A stretch of DNA of 6,195 bases from Pseudomonas sp. (GTDB lineage: Bacteria; Pseudomonadota; Gammaproteobacteria; Pseudomonadales; Pseudomonadaceae), in NCBI GenBank assembly GCA_029239415.1, contig JAQZAY010000232.1:1-6195 (forward strand). Reading direction: 5' to 3'. Below the pieces are notes generated by a model. That model had not been told where the DNA came from, searched no databases, and saw only the letters and a list, made by a program, of their open reading frames with translations. Of this stretch, positions 1 to 5,900 are shown piece by piece. Position 1 is the stretch's first letter. Every line of letters starts with the position of its first letter. Both the position numbers and the translations under genes were made by a program.

Positions 1-11
1 ACCGGTCCCAC

Positions 12-31
12 GCGGGATCAGGTGTCCCCGC
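12..31. repeat. Short inverted repeat upstream of rlmG
   Basis: GCGGG at 12-16 is matched by CCCGC at 27-31 around a 10-base loop. It could be a small hairpin in the rlmG leader or the end of a terminator or repeat belonging to the gene to the left, which is outside the window. No T-run follows, and it does not match the P. putida REP consensus as I know it. With GC this high, a 5-bp stem can easily be chance. Confidence 0.15.
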
Positions 32-47
32 ACCAGAGTGTATTGCC

Positions 48-1172
48 ATGCCCTTGCTGAACAGCCCCTTCGCCGAACTCGACCTGATCCGCCAGCCGGC
101 GCAGGCCAACGACCCCCTCCAAGCCTTCGACGCCGCCGACCAGTACCTGCTCGAGCAACTGGCCCAACAGCGCCCGGACAATGCCTGCCGTGTGCTGGTG
201 CTCAACGACAGCTTCGGCGCCCTGGCCGTCAGCCTGGCCGGCCACGTGCAGGTGACCAGCAGCGGCGACTCGCACCTGGGCCGTCTGGCACTGGAGAAAA
301 ACCTGGTGCGCCATGGCAAGGCGTTCGACAGCGTGCCCTTCGTGCCGGCCAGCGCGCCATGGCACGGCCTGTTCGACCGGGTATTGATCCGGGTGCCCAA
401 GACCCTCGCCCTGCTGGAAGAACAATTGATCCGGCTGCACGGGCACCTGGCGCCAGGCGCCCAGGTCATCGCCGGCGCCATGGTCAAGCACCTGCCACGG
501 ACAGCGGGCGATCTGCTGGAGCGCCACATCGGCCCGGTGCAGGCATCGTTGGCCTCGCGCAAGGCACGGCTGTTGACCGCCACGCCTGCCGAGCGACCAA
601 TGGCCACCTCGCCCTACCCCTCGCGCTACCGTCTGGATGCGCCTGCCCTGGAGCTGGTCAACCATGCCAACGTGTTCTGCCGTGAAGGCCTGGACATCGG
701 AACGCGCGCCTTCCTGCCGTACCTGCCGGCCAACCTGGGGACGGCACGGGTCGCCGACCTTGGGTGCGGCAACGGCGTGCTGGCGATCGCCAGCGCCCTG
801 GCCAATCCGGACGCGCACTACACCCTGGTGGACGAGTCCTACATGGCGGTGCAATCGGCGCGGGAAAACTGGCAGGCCGCCCTGGGCGAGCGCCCGGCGG
901 TCATCGAGGCCGCCGACGGCCTGGAGGCGATCGAGCGGCAGTCGCTGGACGTGGTGCTGTGCAACCCGCCCTTCCACCAGCAGCAGGTGGTCGGCGACTT
1001 CCTGGCCTGGCGCATGTTCCAGCAGGCCCGCGAGGCGCTGGTGGTCGGTGGCGCCCTGTACATGGTGGGCAACCGCCACCTGGGCTATCACAGCAAGCTG
1101 GCGCGCCTGTTCCGAGGCGTCGAGCAGGTGGCGGCGACGCCGAAGTTCGTGGTGCTCAAGGCGCGCAAGTAA
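48..1172 (+). CDS. rlmG: 23S rRNA (guanine(1835)-N(2))-methyltransferase RlmG
   Basis: A 374-residue cytoplasmic SAM-dependent methyltransferase. RlmG (formerly YgjO) places a methyl group on N2 of G1835 in 23S rRNA of the large ribosomal subunit. The length matches the E. coli protein (about 378 residues). The protein shows the two-domain plan of the RsmC/RlmG family: an N-terminal, degenerate methyltransferase-like half (with RVPKTLALLEEQL from R115) and a C-terminal catalytic half. The catalytic half carries the SAM-binding motif I VADLGCGNG at 235-243 and the guanine-N2 methyltransferase motif IV NPPF at 306-309, followed by HQ. The start is the ATG at 48; only a weak purine stretch lies upstream, and the promoter lies mostly or wholly outside the window. 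It ends TAA and converges on the cio operon, with only 5 bases between stop codons. RsmC is the closest alternative, but RsmC modifies 16S G1207; the 'FHQ' after NPP and the overall sequence favour RlmG. Confidence 0.95.
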   Translation: MPLLNSPFAELDLIRQPAQANDPLQAFDAADQYLLEQLAQQRPDNACRVLVLNDSFGALAVSLAGHVQVTSSGDSHLGRLALEKNLVRHGKAFDSVPFVPASAPWHGLFDRVLIRVPKTLALLEEQLIRLHGHLAPGAQVIAGAMVKHLPRTAGDLLERHIGPVQASLASRKARLLTATPAERPMATSPYPSRYRLDAPALELVNHANVFCREGLDIGTRAFLPYLPANLGTARVADLGCGNGVLAIASALANPDAHYTLVDESYMAVQSARENWQAALGERPAVIEAADGLEAIERQSLDVVLCNPPFHQQQVVGDFLAWRMFQQAREALVVGGALYMVGNRHLGYHSKLARLFRGVEQVAATPKFVVLKARK

Positions 1173-1177
1173 GGCCT

Positions 1178-1330
1178 TCAGTGCGTGGTCAGGCCGGCCG
1201 CGCCCATGAACAGGCGCATGCCGTAGGCGGCCACCCCCAGGGCCGCCACGCTGAGCGTCCAGATCAGCGCCAGCCAACCCAGGCGCTGCCAGAGCGGCGC
1301 CTTTTCGTGCTCGTGCTCATGCCTGTCCAT
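1178..1330 (-). CDS. Small one-helix membrane protein of the cio operon (DUF2474 type)
   Basis: A 50-residue protein (51 if the first of two tandem ATGs, at 1333, is used). It has a hydrophilic, His/Glu-rich start (DRHEHEHEK), then PLWQRLGW and a single hydrophobic helix of about 20-25 residues (LALIWTLSVAALGVAAYG), and ends MRLFMGAAGLTTH. The PLWQRLGW-helix pattern and the place directly after cioB match the DUF2474 family found at the end of many cioAB operons. A strong Shine-Dalgarno (GGGGAGG, 1336-1342) lies 5 bases before the second ATG and only 2 before the first, which favours the second. The gap to the cioB stop is 12-15 bases, so the two genes are almost surely co-transcribed. By analogy with CydX of cytochrome bd-I, it may help stabilise the oxidase or its haems; that role is inference. 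It ends 5 bases from the rlmG stop, on the opposite strand. Confidence 0.85.
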   Translation of the reverse strand: MDRHEHEHEKAPLWQRLGWLALIWTLSVAALGVAAYGMRLFMGAAGLTTH

Positions 1331-1335
1331 CATGA

Positions 1336-1342
1336 CCTCCCC
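1336..1342 (-). promoter_or_regulatory. Ribosome binding site of the small cio gene
   Basis: The minus strand reads GGGGAGG between the cioB stop and the paired ATGs. Its spacing (2 bases to the first ATG, 5 to the second) decides for the second ATG as the main start. A dedicated strong site for such a short frame is itself good evidence that the frame is translated. Confidence 0.7.
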
Positions 1343-1345
1343 GGC

Positions 1346-2353
1346 TCAATGGTAACCATCCTCGTGGGTCACCTTGCCGCGGAACACGTAGTAGCTCCAG
1401 AAGGTGTACCCCAGGATCAGCGGAATGATGAACAGCGTCCCCACCAGCATGAAGCTCTGGCTCTGCGGCGGCGCGGCGGCCTCCCAGATCGACACGGAGG
1501 GCGGGATGATGTTCGGCCACAAGCTGATGCCCAGACCGCTGTAGCCGAGGAAGATCAGCGCCAGCGTCAGCAGGAACGGCGTATAGTGCGCCTCCCGCGC
1601 CACGGCACGGATCAGCCCGTACAACGTGGCCAGCACCAGCAGCGGTACCGGCAGGAACCACAACAGGTTGGGCATCGCGAACCAGCGGCCGGCGATCTGC
1701 GGGTAGGCCAGCGGCGTCCACAAGCTGACGAGGGCGATGACCGTGAGCAGGGCGAGGGCCAGCGGCCGAGCCAGCACGTGCATCTGCCGTTGCAGCGGGC
1801 CTTCGGTCTTCATGATCAGCCAGGTACACCCCAGCAGCGCGTAGGCGACGATCAGCCCGGCGCCGCAGAACAGGCTGAACGGCGTCAACCAGTCCAGTGC
1901 GCCGCCGGCGTAGCTGCGGTCGACCACCTTGAAGCCTTCGATGAAGGCACCGAGCGCGACGCCCTGGAAGAAGGTCGCCACCAGCGAGCCGCCGATGAAG
2001 GCCTTGTCCCAGACATGACGCCGGTCGGCCTTGGCTTTGAAGCGGAACTCGAAGGCCACGCCCCGGAAGATCAGCCCGACCAGCATCAGCATCAAGGGCA
2101 GGTAGAGGGCCGACAGCACCACCGAGTAGGCCATGGGGAAGGCGCCGAACAGCCCGGCGCCTCCCAGCACCAGCCAGGTCTCGTTGCCGTCCCAGACCGG
2201 GGCGACCGTGTTCATCATGACGTCGCGGTCGTGCTCGGCCTTGACGAAAGGGAAGAGCATGCCGATACCGAGGTCGAAGCCGTCCATCACCACGTACATC
2301 ATGATGCCGAAGATGATGATCATGGCCCAGATCAGGGGAAGGTCGATGTCCAT
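1346..2353 (-). CDS. cioB: Cyanide-insensitive quinol oxidase (bd type), subunit II
   Basis: A 335-residue integral membrane protein of the CydB family (cytochrome bd ubiquinol oxidase subunit II). It pairs with CioA in the inner membrane as the terminal oxidase that passes electrons from ubiquinol to oxygen; subunit II has no haem-ligand motif and supports assembly and structure. Family landmarks are clear: DGFDLG at 24-29 at the end of the first helix, WDGNETW at 54-60, and RGVAFEFR at 97-104. D27 and D55 correspond to E. coli CydB D29 and D58, acidic residues linked to proton access. Many hydrophobic helices follow, and the tail YVFRGKVTHEDGYH is typical of CydB ends. The length equals what I recall for Pseudomonas CioB. 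The gene starts 3 bases after the cioA stop; its AGGAG (2361-2365, 7 bases from the ATG) lies within the last codons of cioA, suggesting translational coupling. It is intact. cydB is the common alternative name. Confidence 0.96.
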   Translation of the reverse strand: MDIDLPLIWAMIIIFGIMMYVVMDGFDLGIGMLFPFVKAEHDRDVMMNTVAPVWDGNETWLVLGGAGLFGAFPMAYSVVLSALYLPLMLMLVGLIFRGVAFEFRFKAKADRRHVWDKAFIGGSLVATFFQGVALGAFIEGFKVVDRSYAGGALDWLTPFSLFCGAGLIVAYALLGCTWLIMKTEGPLQRQMHVLARPLALALLTVIALVSLWTPLAYPQIAGRWFAMPNLLWFLPVPLLVLATLYGLIRAVAREAHYTPFLLTLALIFLGYSGLGISLWPNIIPPSVSIWEAAAPPQSQSFMLVGTLFIIPLILGYTFWSYYVFRGKVTHEDGYH

Positions 2354-2356
2354 GGC

Positions 2357-3793
2357 TCAGCTCCTCTCGCTCGGGGTGACGGACGTGTCGTCCTGGCCTT
2401 CGACGGCGGCCGACAATGGCCGTGCCGGGGTACGCGGGCGACCGGGACCGCCTGGCTTGTGCTCGTGTCCCTCGCCGCTGTGCGGCCCCTTGCGCACCAG
2501 GCGCATCATGTAGGCGAAGCCAACGCCGAACACCGCGAAGTACACCAGCACGAACATCACCAGGGTGAACCCTAGCTGCGCATAGCTGTGGTTGGATACG
2601 CCGTCGGCGGTGCGCATCAGCCCGTAGACTACCCAAGGCTGGCGGCCGATCTCGGTGGTGAACCAGCCGGCGAGGATCGCGATCAATCCGGCCGGGCCCA
2701 TCCACAGCGCCATGTGCAGGAACGGGCGCGAGCTGTACAAGGTGCCGCGCTTGCGCAGCCAGAGGCTCCACAGGCCGGTGGCGATCATCAGCATGCCGAG
2801 CCCGACCATGACCCGGAACGACCAGAAGATGATGGTCGAATTGGGCCGGTCCTCGGGCGGGAAGTCCTTCAGCGCCGGCACCTGCTTGTCCAGGCTGTGG
2901 GTCAGGATCAGGCTGCCGAGCACGGGAATCTCCAGCGCATAGCGCGTGGTCTCGGCCTGCATGTCGGGCAGGCCGAAGAGGATCAGGGGCGTCGGCTCGC
3001 CGGGCGGGTTTTCCCAGTGCCCTTCGATGGCGGCGATCTTGGCCGGCTGGTGCTCGAGGGTGTTGAGGCCATGGAAGTCGCCGATCACCGCCTGGACGGG
3101 CGCCACGATCAGGGCCATCCACATGGCCATCGACAGCATCGTGCGCACCGCTGGGTTGTCGCGACCCCGCAACAGGTGCCAGGCCGCCGACGCGCCGACG
3201 AAGAAGGCCGTGGCGACGAAGGCGGCGACGGCCATGTGCATCAGGCGGAACGGGAACGACGGGTTGAAGATCACCGCCAGCCAGTCCATCGGGACCACCC
3301 GGCCGTCGACGATCGCATGGCCCTGCGGGGTGTGCATCCAGCTGTTGGAGGCCAGGATCCAGAAGGTCGAGACCAGGGTACCCAAGGCCACCATGAGCGT
3401 GGCGAAGAAGTGCAGGCCACGCCCGACGCGGTTCCAGCCGAACAGCATGACGCCCAGGAAGCCGGCCTCGAGGAAGAAGGCGGTCAACACCTCGTAGGTC
3501 AGCAGCGGACCGGTGATGGCGCCGGCGAAGTCGGAAAAGCGGCTCCAGTTGGTGCCGAACTGATAGGCCATGACCAGCCCGGAGACCACGCCCATGCCGA
3601 AGTTGACCGCGAAGATCTTCGACCAGAAGGTGTAGAGGTCGCGGTACACCTGGCGATCGGTCTTCAGCCAGAGGCCTTCGAGCACCGCCAGGTAACTCGC
3701 CAGGCCGATGGTGATGGCCGGGAACAGGATGTGGAACGAGACGGTGAAGGCGAACTGGATACGGGCCAGGTCGAGTGCTTCGAGACCGAACAT
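2357..3793 (-). CDS. cioA: Cyanide-insensitive quinol oxidase (bd type), subunit I
   Basis: A 478-residue haem-bearing subunit I (CydA family) of the inner-membrane quinol oxidase. It oxidises ubiquinol and reduces oxygen to water, without proton pumping. Residues expected from E. coli CydA are all present: H21 (equivalent to H19), E101 and E109 (E99, E107), H186 and M329 (the haem b558 pair, E. coli H186 and M393), K252 and E257 of the Q-loop, and E381 before GRQPW at 383-387. The H186-M329 interval is 143 residues against 207 in E. coli, so this is the short-Q-loop form typical of CioA. After the last helix comes a hydrophilic tail of about 40 residues rich in Pro, Gly and Arg with a GEGHEHK stretch. 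The ATG at 3793 was chosen because AGGAGG lies 4 bases before it; an in-frame ATG at 3817 would add eight residues (MFTHSGGS) but has no good ribosome site. First gene of the operon with cioB. Confidence 0.96.
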   Translation of the reverse strand: MFGLEALDLARIQFAFTVSFHILFPAITIGLASYLAVLEGLWLKTDRQVYRDLYTFWSKIFAVNFGMGVVSGLVMAYQFGTNWSRFSDFAGAITGPLLTYEVLTAFFLEAGFLGVMLFGWNRVGRGLHFFATLMVALGTLVSTFWILASNSWMHTPQGHAIVDGRVVPMDWLAVIFNPSFPFRLMHMAVAAFVATAFFVGASAAWHLLRGRDNPAVRTMLSMAMWMALIVAPVQAVIGDFHGLNTLEHQPAKIAAIEGHWENPPGEPTPLILFGLPDMQAETTRYALEIPVLGSLILTHSLDKQVPALKDFPPEDRPNSTIIFWSFRVMVGLGMLMIATGLWSLWLRKRGTLYSSRPFLHMALWMGPAGLIAILAGWFTTEIGRQPWVVYGLMRTADGVSNHSYAQLGFTLVMFVLVYFAVFGVGFAYMMRLVRKGPHSGEGHEHKPGGPGRPRTPARPLSAAVEGQDDTSVTPSERS

Positions 3794-3797
3794 GCTG

Positions 3798-3803
3798 CCT
3801 CCT
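3798..3803 (-). promoter_or_regulatory. Ribosome binding site that fixes the cioA start
   Basis: The minus strand reads AGGAGG, then CAGC, then ATG (start at 3793). This full Shine-Dalgarno lies between the two in-frame ATGs (3817 and 3793) and so can only serve the downstream one, giving MFGLEALDLARIQFAF, the usual N-terminus of this family. Confidence 0.8.
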
Positions 3804-3922
3804 GAATGCGTGAACATCGGCCTGGGCCTGTGCCCTGCCGTCCACGTCTATCGAGTGCGCACCCTGCGGATTGTTCGATCGGACTTCGTCACCTGGGCCG
3901 AGCGATCAGATTCCGCTGGGAC

Positions 3923-3951
3923 ATTCTTTGATACACGTCAATGCGTGCCAA
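3923..3951 (-). promoter_or_regulatory. Candidate sigma-70 promoter of the cio operon
   Basis: On the minus strand TTGGCA (3946-3951, 5 of 6 to the -35 consensus) is followed after 17 bases by AAGAAT (3923-3928, 4 of 6 to the -10 consensus). This would start transcription near 3915 and give a leader of about 120 bases before cioA. The ANR box occupies the spacer. The elements are seen; their use as a promoter is inference, and other -10 readings nearby (for example TATGCT at 3953-3958) cannot be excluded. Confidence 0.4.
3928..3941. promoter_or_regulatory. Putative ANR/FNR box
   Basis: TTGATacacGTCAA matches the ANR/FNR consensus TTGAT-N4-ATCAA at 9 of 10 fixed positions. It is centred about 141 bases upstream of the cioA ATG and lies between the candidate -35 and -10 of the cio promoter. 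ANR is the oxygen-sensing iron-sulphur regulator of pseudomonads and is known to repress cioAB at low oxygen in P. aeruginosa. A box within the promoter spacer fits blocking of RNA polymerase. It lies 164 bases from the MFS start, so control of that gene is less likely. Confidence 0.7.
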
Positions 3952-3990
3952 GAGCATAGCCCCATACGAGTGCCCTATTGATGCGGTGCG

Positions 3991-4029
3991 TTGCCACAGG
4001 TCGGTTGTCCTTCGTGCAACCCGTGGCGA
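3991..4029. repeat. Nested imperfect inverted repeat
   Basis: An outer arm TTGCCAC (3991-3997) pairs with GTGGCGA (4023-4029), 7 pairs including one G-T. An inner arm GGTTG (4003-4007) pairs with CAACC (4017-4021). The arms are separated by 5 bases on the left and 1 on the right, around a 9-base loop. It lies upstream of both divergent candidate promoters, so it would probably not be in either main transcript and could instead be a DNA site or a chance fold. No T-run makes it a terminator. Confidence 0.35.
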
Positions 4030-4039
4030 CCCGGCATCT

Positions 4040-4058
4040 TGTAATCCTTTGTTACACT
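4040..4058 (+). promoter_or_regulatory. Dyad over a possible extended -10 for the MFS gene
   Basis: TGTAA (4040-4044) and TTACA (4052-4056) form a perfect 5-bp dyad with a 7-base centre. The right arm overlaps TGtTACACT (4050-4058), which fits an extended -10 (TGn plus a 4-of-6 hexamer). I see no good -35, as is common with extended -10 promoters. The start would fall near 4065, about 40 bases before the MFS ATG. A symmetrical site over a -10 is where a repressor would bind; no regulator gene for it is in the window. Confidence 0.35.
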
Positions 4059-4104
4059 CCAGGGGCGTTCGTCACTTGTGCCTTCTTTCAGGATTCCCAG
4101 CCCC

Positions 4105-5337
4105 ATGCCTGCCTCCGCCCCTCGACGCCTGCGGCACCATCGCGCTTTCGTTGCCTTCTGGTTCGCCCGCGTCTTCACCGCCAGCGGCTTCCAGATGCTC
4201 ACCGTGGCCATCGGCTGGCACCTCTACCAGCTGACCGGCAGTGTGCTCGACCTGGGCCTGGTCGGCCTGGTCGAGTTCGCGCCCCGTGTGCTGTTCATGC
4301 TGCACACCGGCCATGTCGCCGACCGTTACGACCGGCGCCGCGTCGCGGCGCTGTGTCAGGGCCTGCAAGGCGTGATCGCCCTGTCGCTGGCGGTGGCCAG
4401 TGCCAGTGACAGCGTCAGCCGCGAGATGATCTTCATCCTCGCCTTCATGCTGGGCGCCACCCGCTCGTTCGAAATGCCGGCCACCCAGGCGCTGCTGCCC
4501 AACGTGGTGCCACCCGGGCTGTTTCCGCGCGCGGTGGCGGCTTCGGCGTCGGCCACCCAGTCGGCGACCATCGTCGCGCCTGCCATCGGGGGCTTGCTCT
4601 ATGCCTTCGGTAGCCTGTGGGTCTACGGCCCTACCGTCGTGCTCTACACCATCGCCTGCACGCTGACCCTGGGCCTGGACGCTCACCAGCATGTCGCCCA
4701 GCGCGGACGTGCCACCCTGGAATCGCTGCTGGCGGGCGTGCGCTTCATCCGCAGCCGCCAGGACATCCTCGGCGCGATCTCGCTGGACCTGTTCGCAGTC
4801 CTGCTGGGCGGCGCCACCGCCCTGCTGCCAGTATTCGCCAAGGACATCCTGCTCACGGGCCCTTGGGGCCTGGGCCTGCTGCGCTCGGCACCCGCGGTCG
4901 GGGCCTTGCTGATGTCGGTGTGGCTCGCGCGCTTTCCGGTGGAGCGCCAGGTAGGGCGGGTGATGTTCACCGCCGTCGGCGTGTTCGGCGTGGCGACCAT
5001 CGGTTTCGGCCTGTCGACCTCGTTCTGGTTCTCGCTGGCCGTGCTGGTGGTCCTGGGTGCTGCCGACATGATCAGCATGGTCATCCGCAGCGCCTTCGTG
5101 CAGCTGGAAACCCCTGACGAGATGCGCGGCCGGGTGAGCGCGGTCAATGGCCTGTTCATCGGGGCCTCGAATCAGCTCGGCGAGTTCGAGTCGGGCCTCA
5201 CGGCGCACTGGTTCGGCACGGTGCCGGCGGTGGTGCTGGGCGGGGTCGGTACGTTGGTGGTAACCGGGGCCTGGATCGTGCTGTTCCCGACCCTGGCGGG
5301 CCGCGACCCTATGCACAGCAAGCGCCCGGACGCCTGA
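4105..5337 (+). CDS. MFS transporter, EntS-like (MFS_3 family)
   Basis: A 410-residue inner-membrane major facilitator protein, probably a proton-driven exporter; the substrate cannot be told from the sequence. After a short basic N-terminus (RRLRHHR), hydrophobic helices run through the protein as expected for 12 segments. MFS motif A is GHVADRYDRRR at 69-79, in the loop after helix 2. The block RSFEMPATQALLP at 120-132 and PDEMRGRVSA from 337 are typical of the EntS/MFS_3 branch, which includes the enterobactin exporter EntS, though many members lack any siderophore link. No siderophore genes are nearby. The start is the ATG at 4105, with AGGA about 11 bases upstream; an in-frame GTG at 4078 would give 419 residues. 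It is divergent from cioA, and its stop lies 9 bases from that of the GNAT gene on the other strand. Family assignment is firm, function is not. Confidence 0.9.
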   Translation: MPASAPRRLRHHRAFVAFWFARVFTASGFQMLTVAIGWHLYQLTGSVLDLGLVGLVEFAPRVLFMLHTGHVADRYDRRRVAALCQGLQGVIALSLAVASASDSVSREMIFILAFMLGATRSFEMPATQALLPNVVPPGLFPRAVAASASATQSATIVAPAIGGLLYAFGSLWVYGPTVVLYTIACTLTLGLDAHQHVAQRGRATLESLLAGVRFIRSRQDILGAISLDLFAVLLGGATALLPVFAKDILLTGPWGLGLLRSAPAVGALLMSVWLARFPVERQVGRVMFTAVGVFGVATIGFGLSTSFWFSLAVLVVLGAADMISMVIRSAFVQLETPDEMRGRVSAVNGLFIGASNQLGEFESGLTAHWFGTVPAVVLGGVGTLVVTGAWIVLFPTLAGRDPMHSKRPDA

Positions 5338-5345
5338 CCCAGGCG
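5331..5345. repeat. Small hairpin spanning the MFS/GNAT convergent ends
   Basis: CGCCT (5331-5335) and AGGCG (5341-5345) form a perfect 5-bp inverted repeat around GACCC, overlapping the MFS stop codon and filling the gap to the GNAT stop. Its place between convergent genes would suit a two-way terminator, but the stem is short and there is no T-run on either side, so an intrinsic terminator is doubtful. Confidence 0.2.
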
Positions 5346-5346
5346 G

Positions 5347-5826
5347 CTAGAGCGGCAGCGTCATCGCCCACTCGTGGCTGACGCGGGCCCTATAGCCTTC
5401 TCCAGTGCGCGACCAGCCACTGGCCAGGTACAGGCCGATGGCTGCCTGATTGTCCGGATCGACCGACAGCTGCAGCGCGCGGGCCTGTGGCCACACAGTA
5501 CGTACCAGCGCCGGCAGCGCGCCCATGCAGAAACGTCCCAGGCCCTGCCCCTGGCACCGCCAGTCGACCTGCAAGGCATTGAGCGTCACCGCGTCCGGCG
5601 CAGCCCAGGTCGGCAGGTGCGCCCCGCGCTCGAGCAACATGAACGCCTTCGGCGCATCCTCCACCAGCAAGACGATGCCGCGCCGGTCATCGCTGTCCAC
5701 GCTGAGCAGGATGTACAGCGCGTTGGCAATGTCGCCGGCAAAACGCATCTGTTCGGGGTGTACCTGAAGGTCGTTCAACTGCTCGCGTTGAGCCTGCGAC
5801 AGCTGGTGGTAATCGATCAGTTGCAT
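5347..5826 (-). CDS. GNAT-family N-acetyltransferase
   Basis: A 159-residue, probably cytoplasmic enzyme expected to move an acetyl group from acetyl-CoA to an amine; the substrate is unknown. Acetyl-CoA motif A is R90-x-x-G-x-G within RCQGQGLG (90-97), preceded by the beta strand VTLNALQVD (80-88). Motif B is NQAAIGLYLASGW at 126-138, with Y133 in the place of the usual catalytic or CoA-contacting tyrosine. The first 60 or so residues are an alpha-rich substrate-side region (MQLIDYHQLSQAQREQL). The size is normal for a one-domain GNAT. The ATG at 5826 gives a typical N-terminus; the open frame runs upstream to 6069, but that extension has no GNAT features and crosses the promoter of the opposite gene. 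There is no clear Shine-Dalgarno, and a GC-rich hairpin lies just before the start. It is divergent from the NCS2 permease gene. No neighbour hints at the substrate. Confidence 0.9.
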   Translation of the reverse strand: MQLIDYHQLSQAQREQLNDLQVHPEQMRFAGDIANALYILLSVDSDDRRGIVLLVEDAPKAFMLLERGAHLPTWAAPDAVTLNALQVDWRCQGQGLGRFCMGALPALVRTVWPQARALQLSVDPDNQAAIGLYLASGWSRTGEGYRARVSHEWAMTLPL

Positions 5827-5830
5827 GGGA

Positions 5831-5848
5831 CGCGCTCGGTGAGGCGCG
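5831..5848 (-). repeat. GC-rich hairpin just before the GNAT start
   Basis: CGCGC (5831-5835) and GCGCG (5844-5848) can pair around an 8-base loop. In the GNAT mRNA this puts a stable stem only 4 bases before the ATG, where the Shine-Dalgarno should be; no GGAGG-like sequence is seen there. It may limit translation, but short GC stems are frequent by chance at this base composition. Confidence 0.2.
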
Positions 5849-5900
5849 CGACGAGGCGGCGCAGGGACCACGGAATCGATCAAGTGTACTGCAACACGCG

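Larger units (their letters stand above)
3794..4104. other. Divergent control region between cioA and the MFS gene
   Basis: These 311 bases hold no credible gene; the open frames that cross them are extensions of frames overlapping the neighbours. From the cioA side it contains the cioA ribosome site, a leader of about 115 bases with no strong structure that I can see, a candidate promoter with an ANR box (3923-3951), a nested inverted repeat (3991-4029), and a dyad with a possible extended -10 for the MFS gene (4040-4058). No riboswitch or terminator was recognised. Confidence 0.7.

Noticed and set aside
1171..1195. Possible terminator hairpin (GGCCT at 1173-1177 with AGGCC at 1191-1195) at the rlmG/cio convergent ends.
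   Set aside because: The stem is 5 bp with a 13-base loop, there is no T-run, and it lies inside the small gene's last codons. The AAGGCCTT palindrome at 1171-1178 is also too short to mean much.
1317..3845. An 842-codon minus-strand open frame across cioA and cioB, and similar long frames such as 764-2575 on the plus strand and 18-1277 on the minus strand.
   Set aside because: They overlap well-recognised genes, have Arg/Pro/Gly/His-rich composition with no family motifs, and are the expected result of few stop codons in GC-rich third positions.
3946..3951. RoxR-type TGCCAG site near the cio promoter (cioAB is a RoxSR target in pseudomonads).
   Set aside because: The sequence is TGCCAA, one base off a six-base motif, and it coincides with the proposed -35 element; no exact copy was seen in the spacer.
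3978..3982. A second TTGAT half-site 50 bases from the ANR box.
   Set aside because: There is no matching ATCAA arm, and a lone five-base half-site is expected by chance.
3941..4234. Open frame on the plus strand that would encode 97 residues from the cioA/MFS spacer into the MFS gene.
   Set aside because: It overlaps the MFS gene in another frame, lacks a ribosome site and shows no recognisable sequence.
5881..5900. GTGT-N6-ACAC dyad in the GNAT/permease spacer, resembling an operator.
   Set aside because: The arms are only four bases, the flanks do not match, and it resembles no operator I can name.
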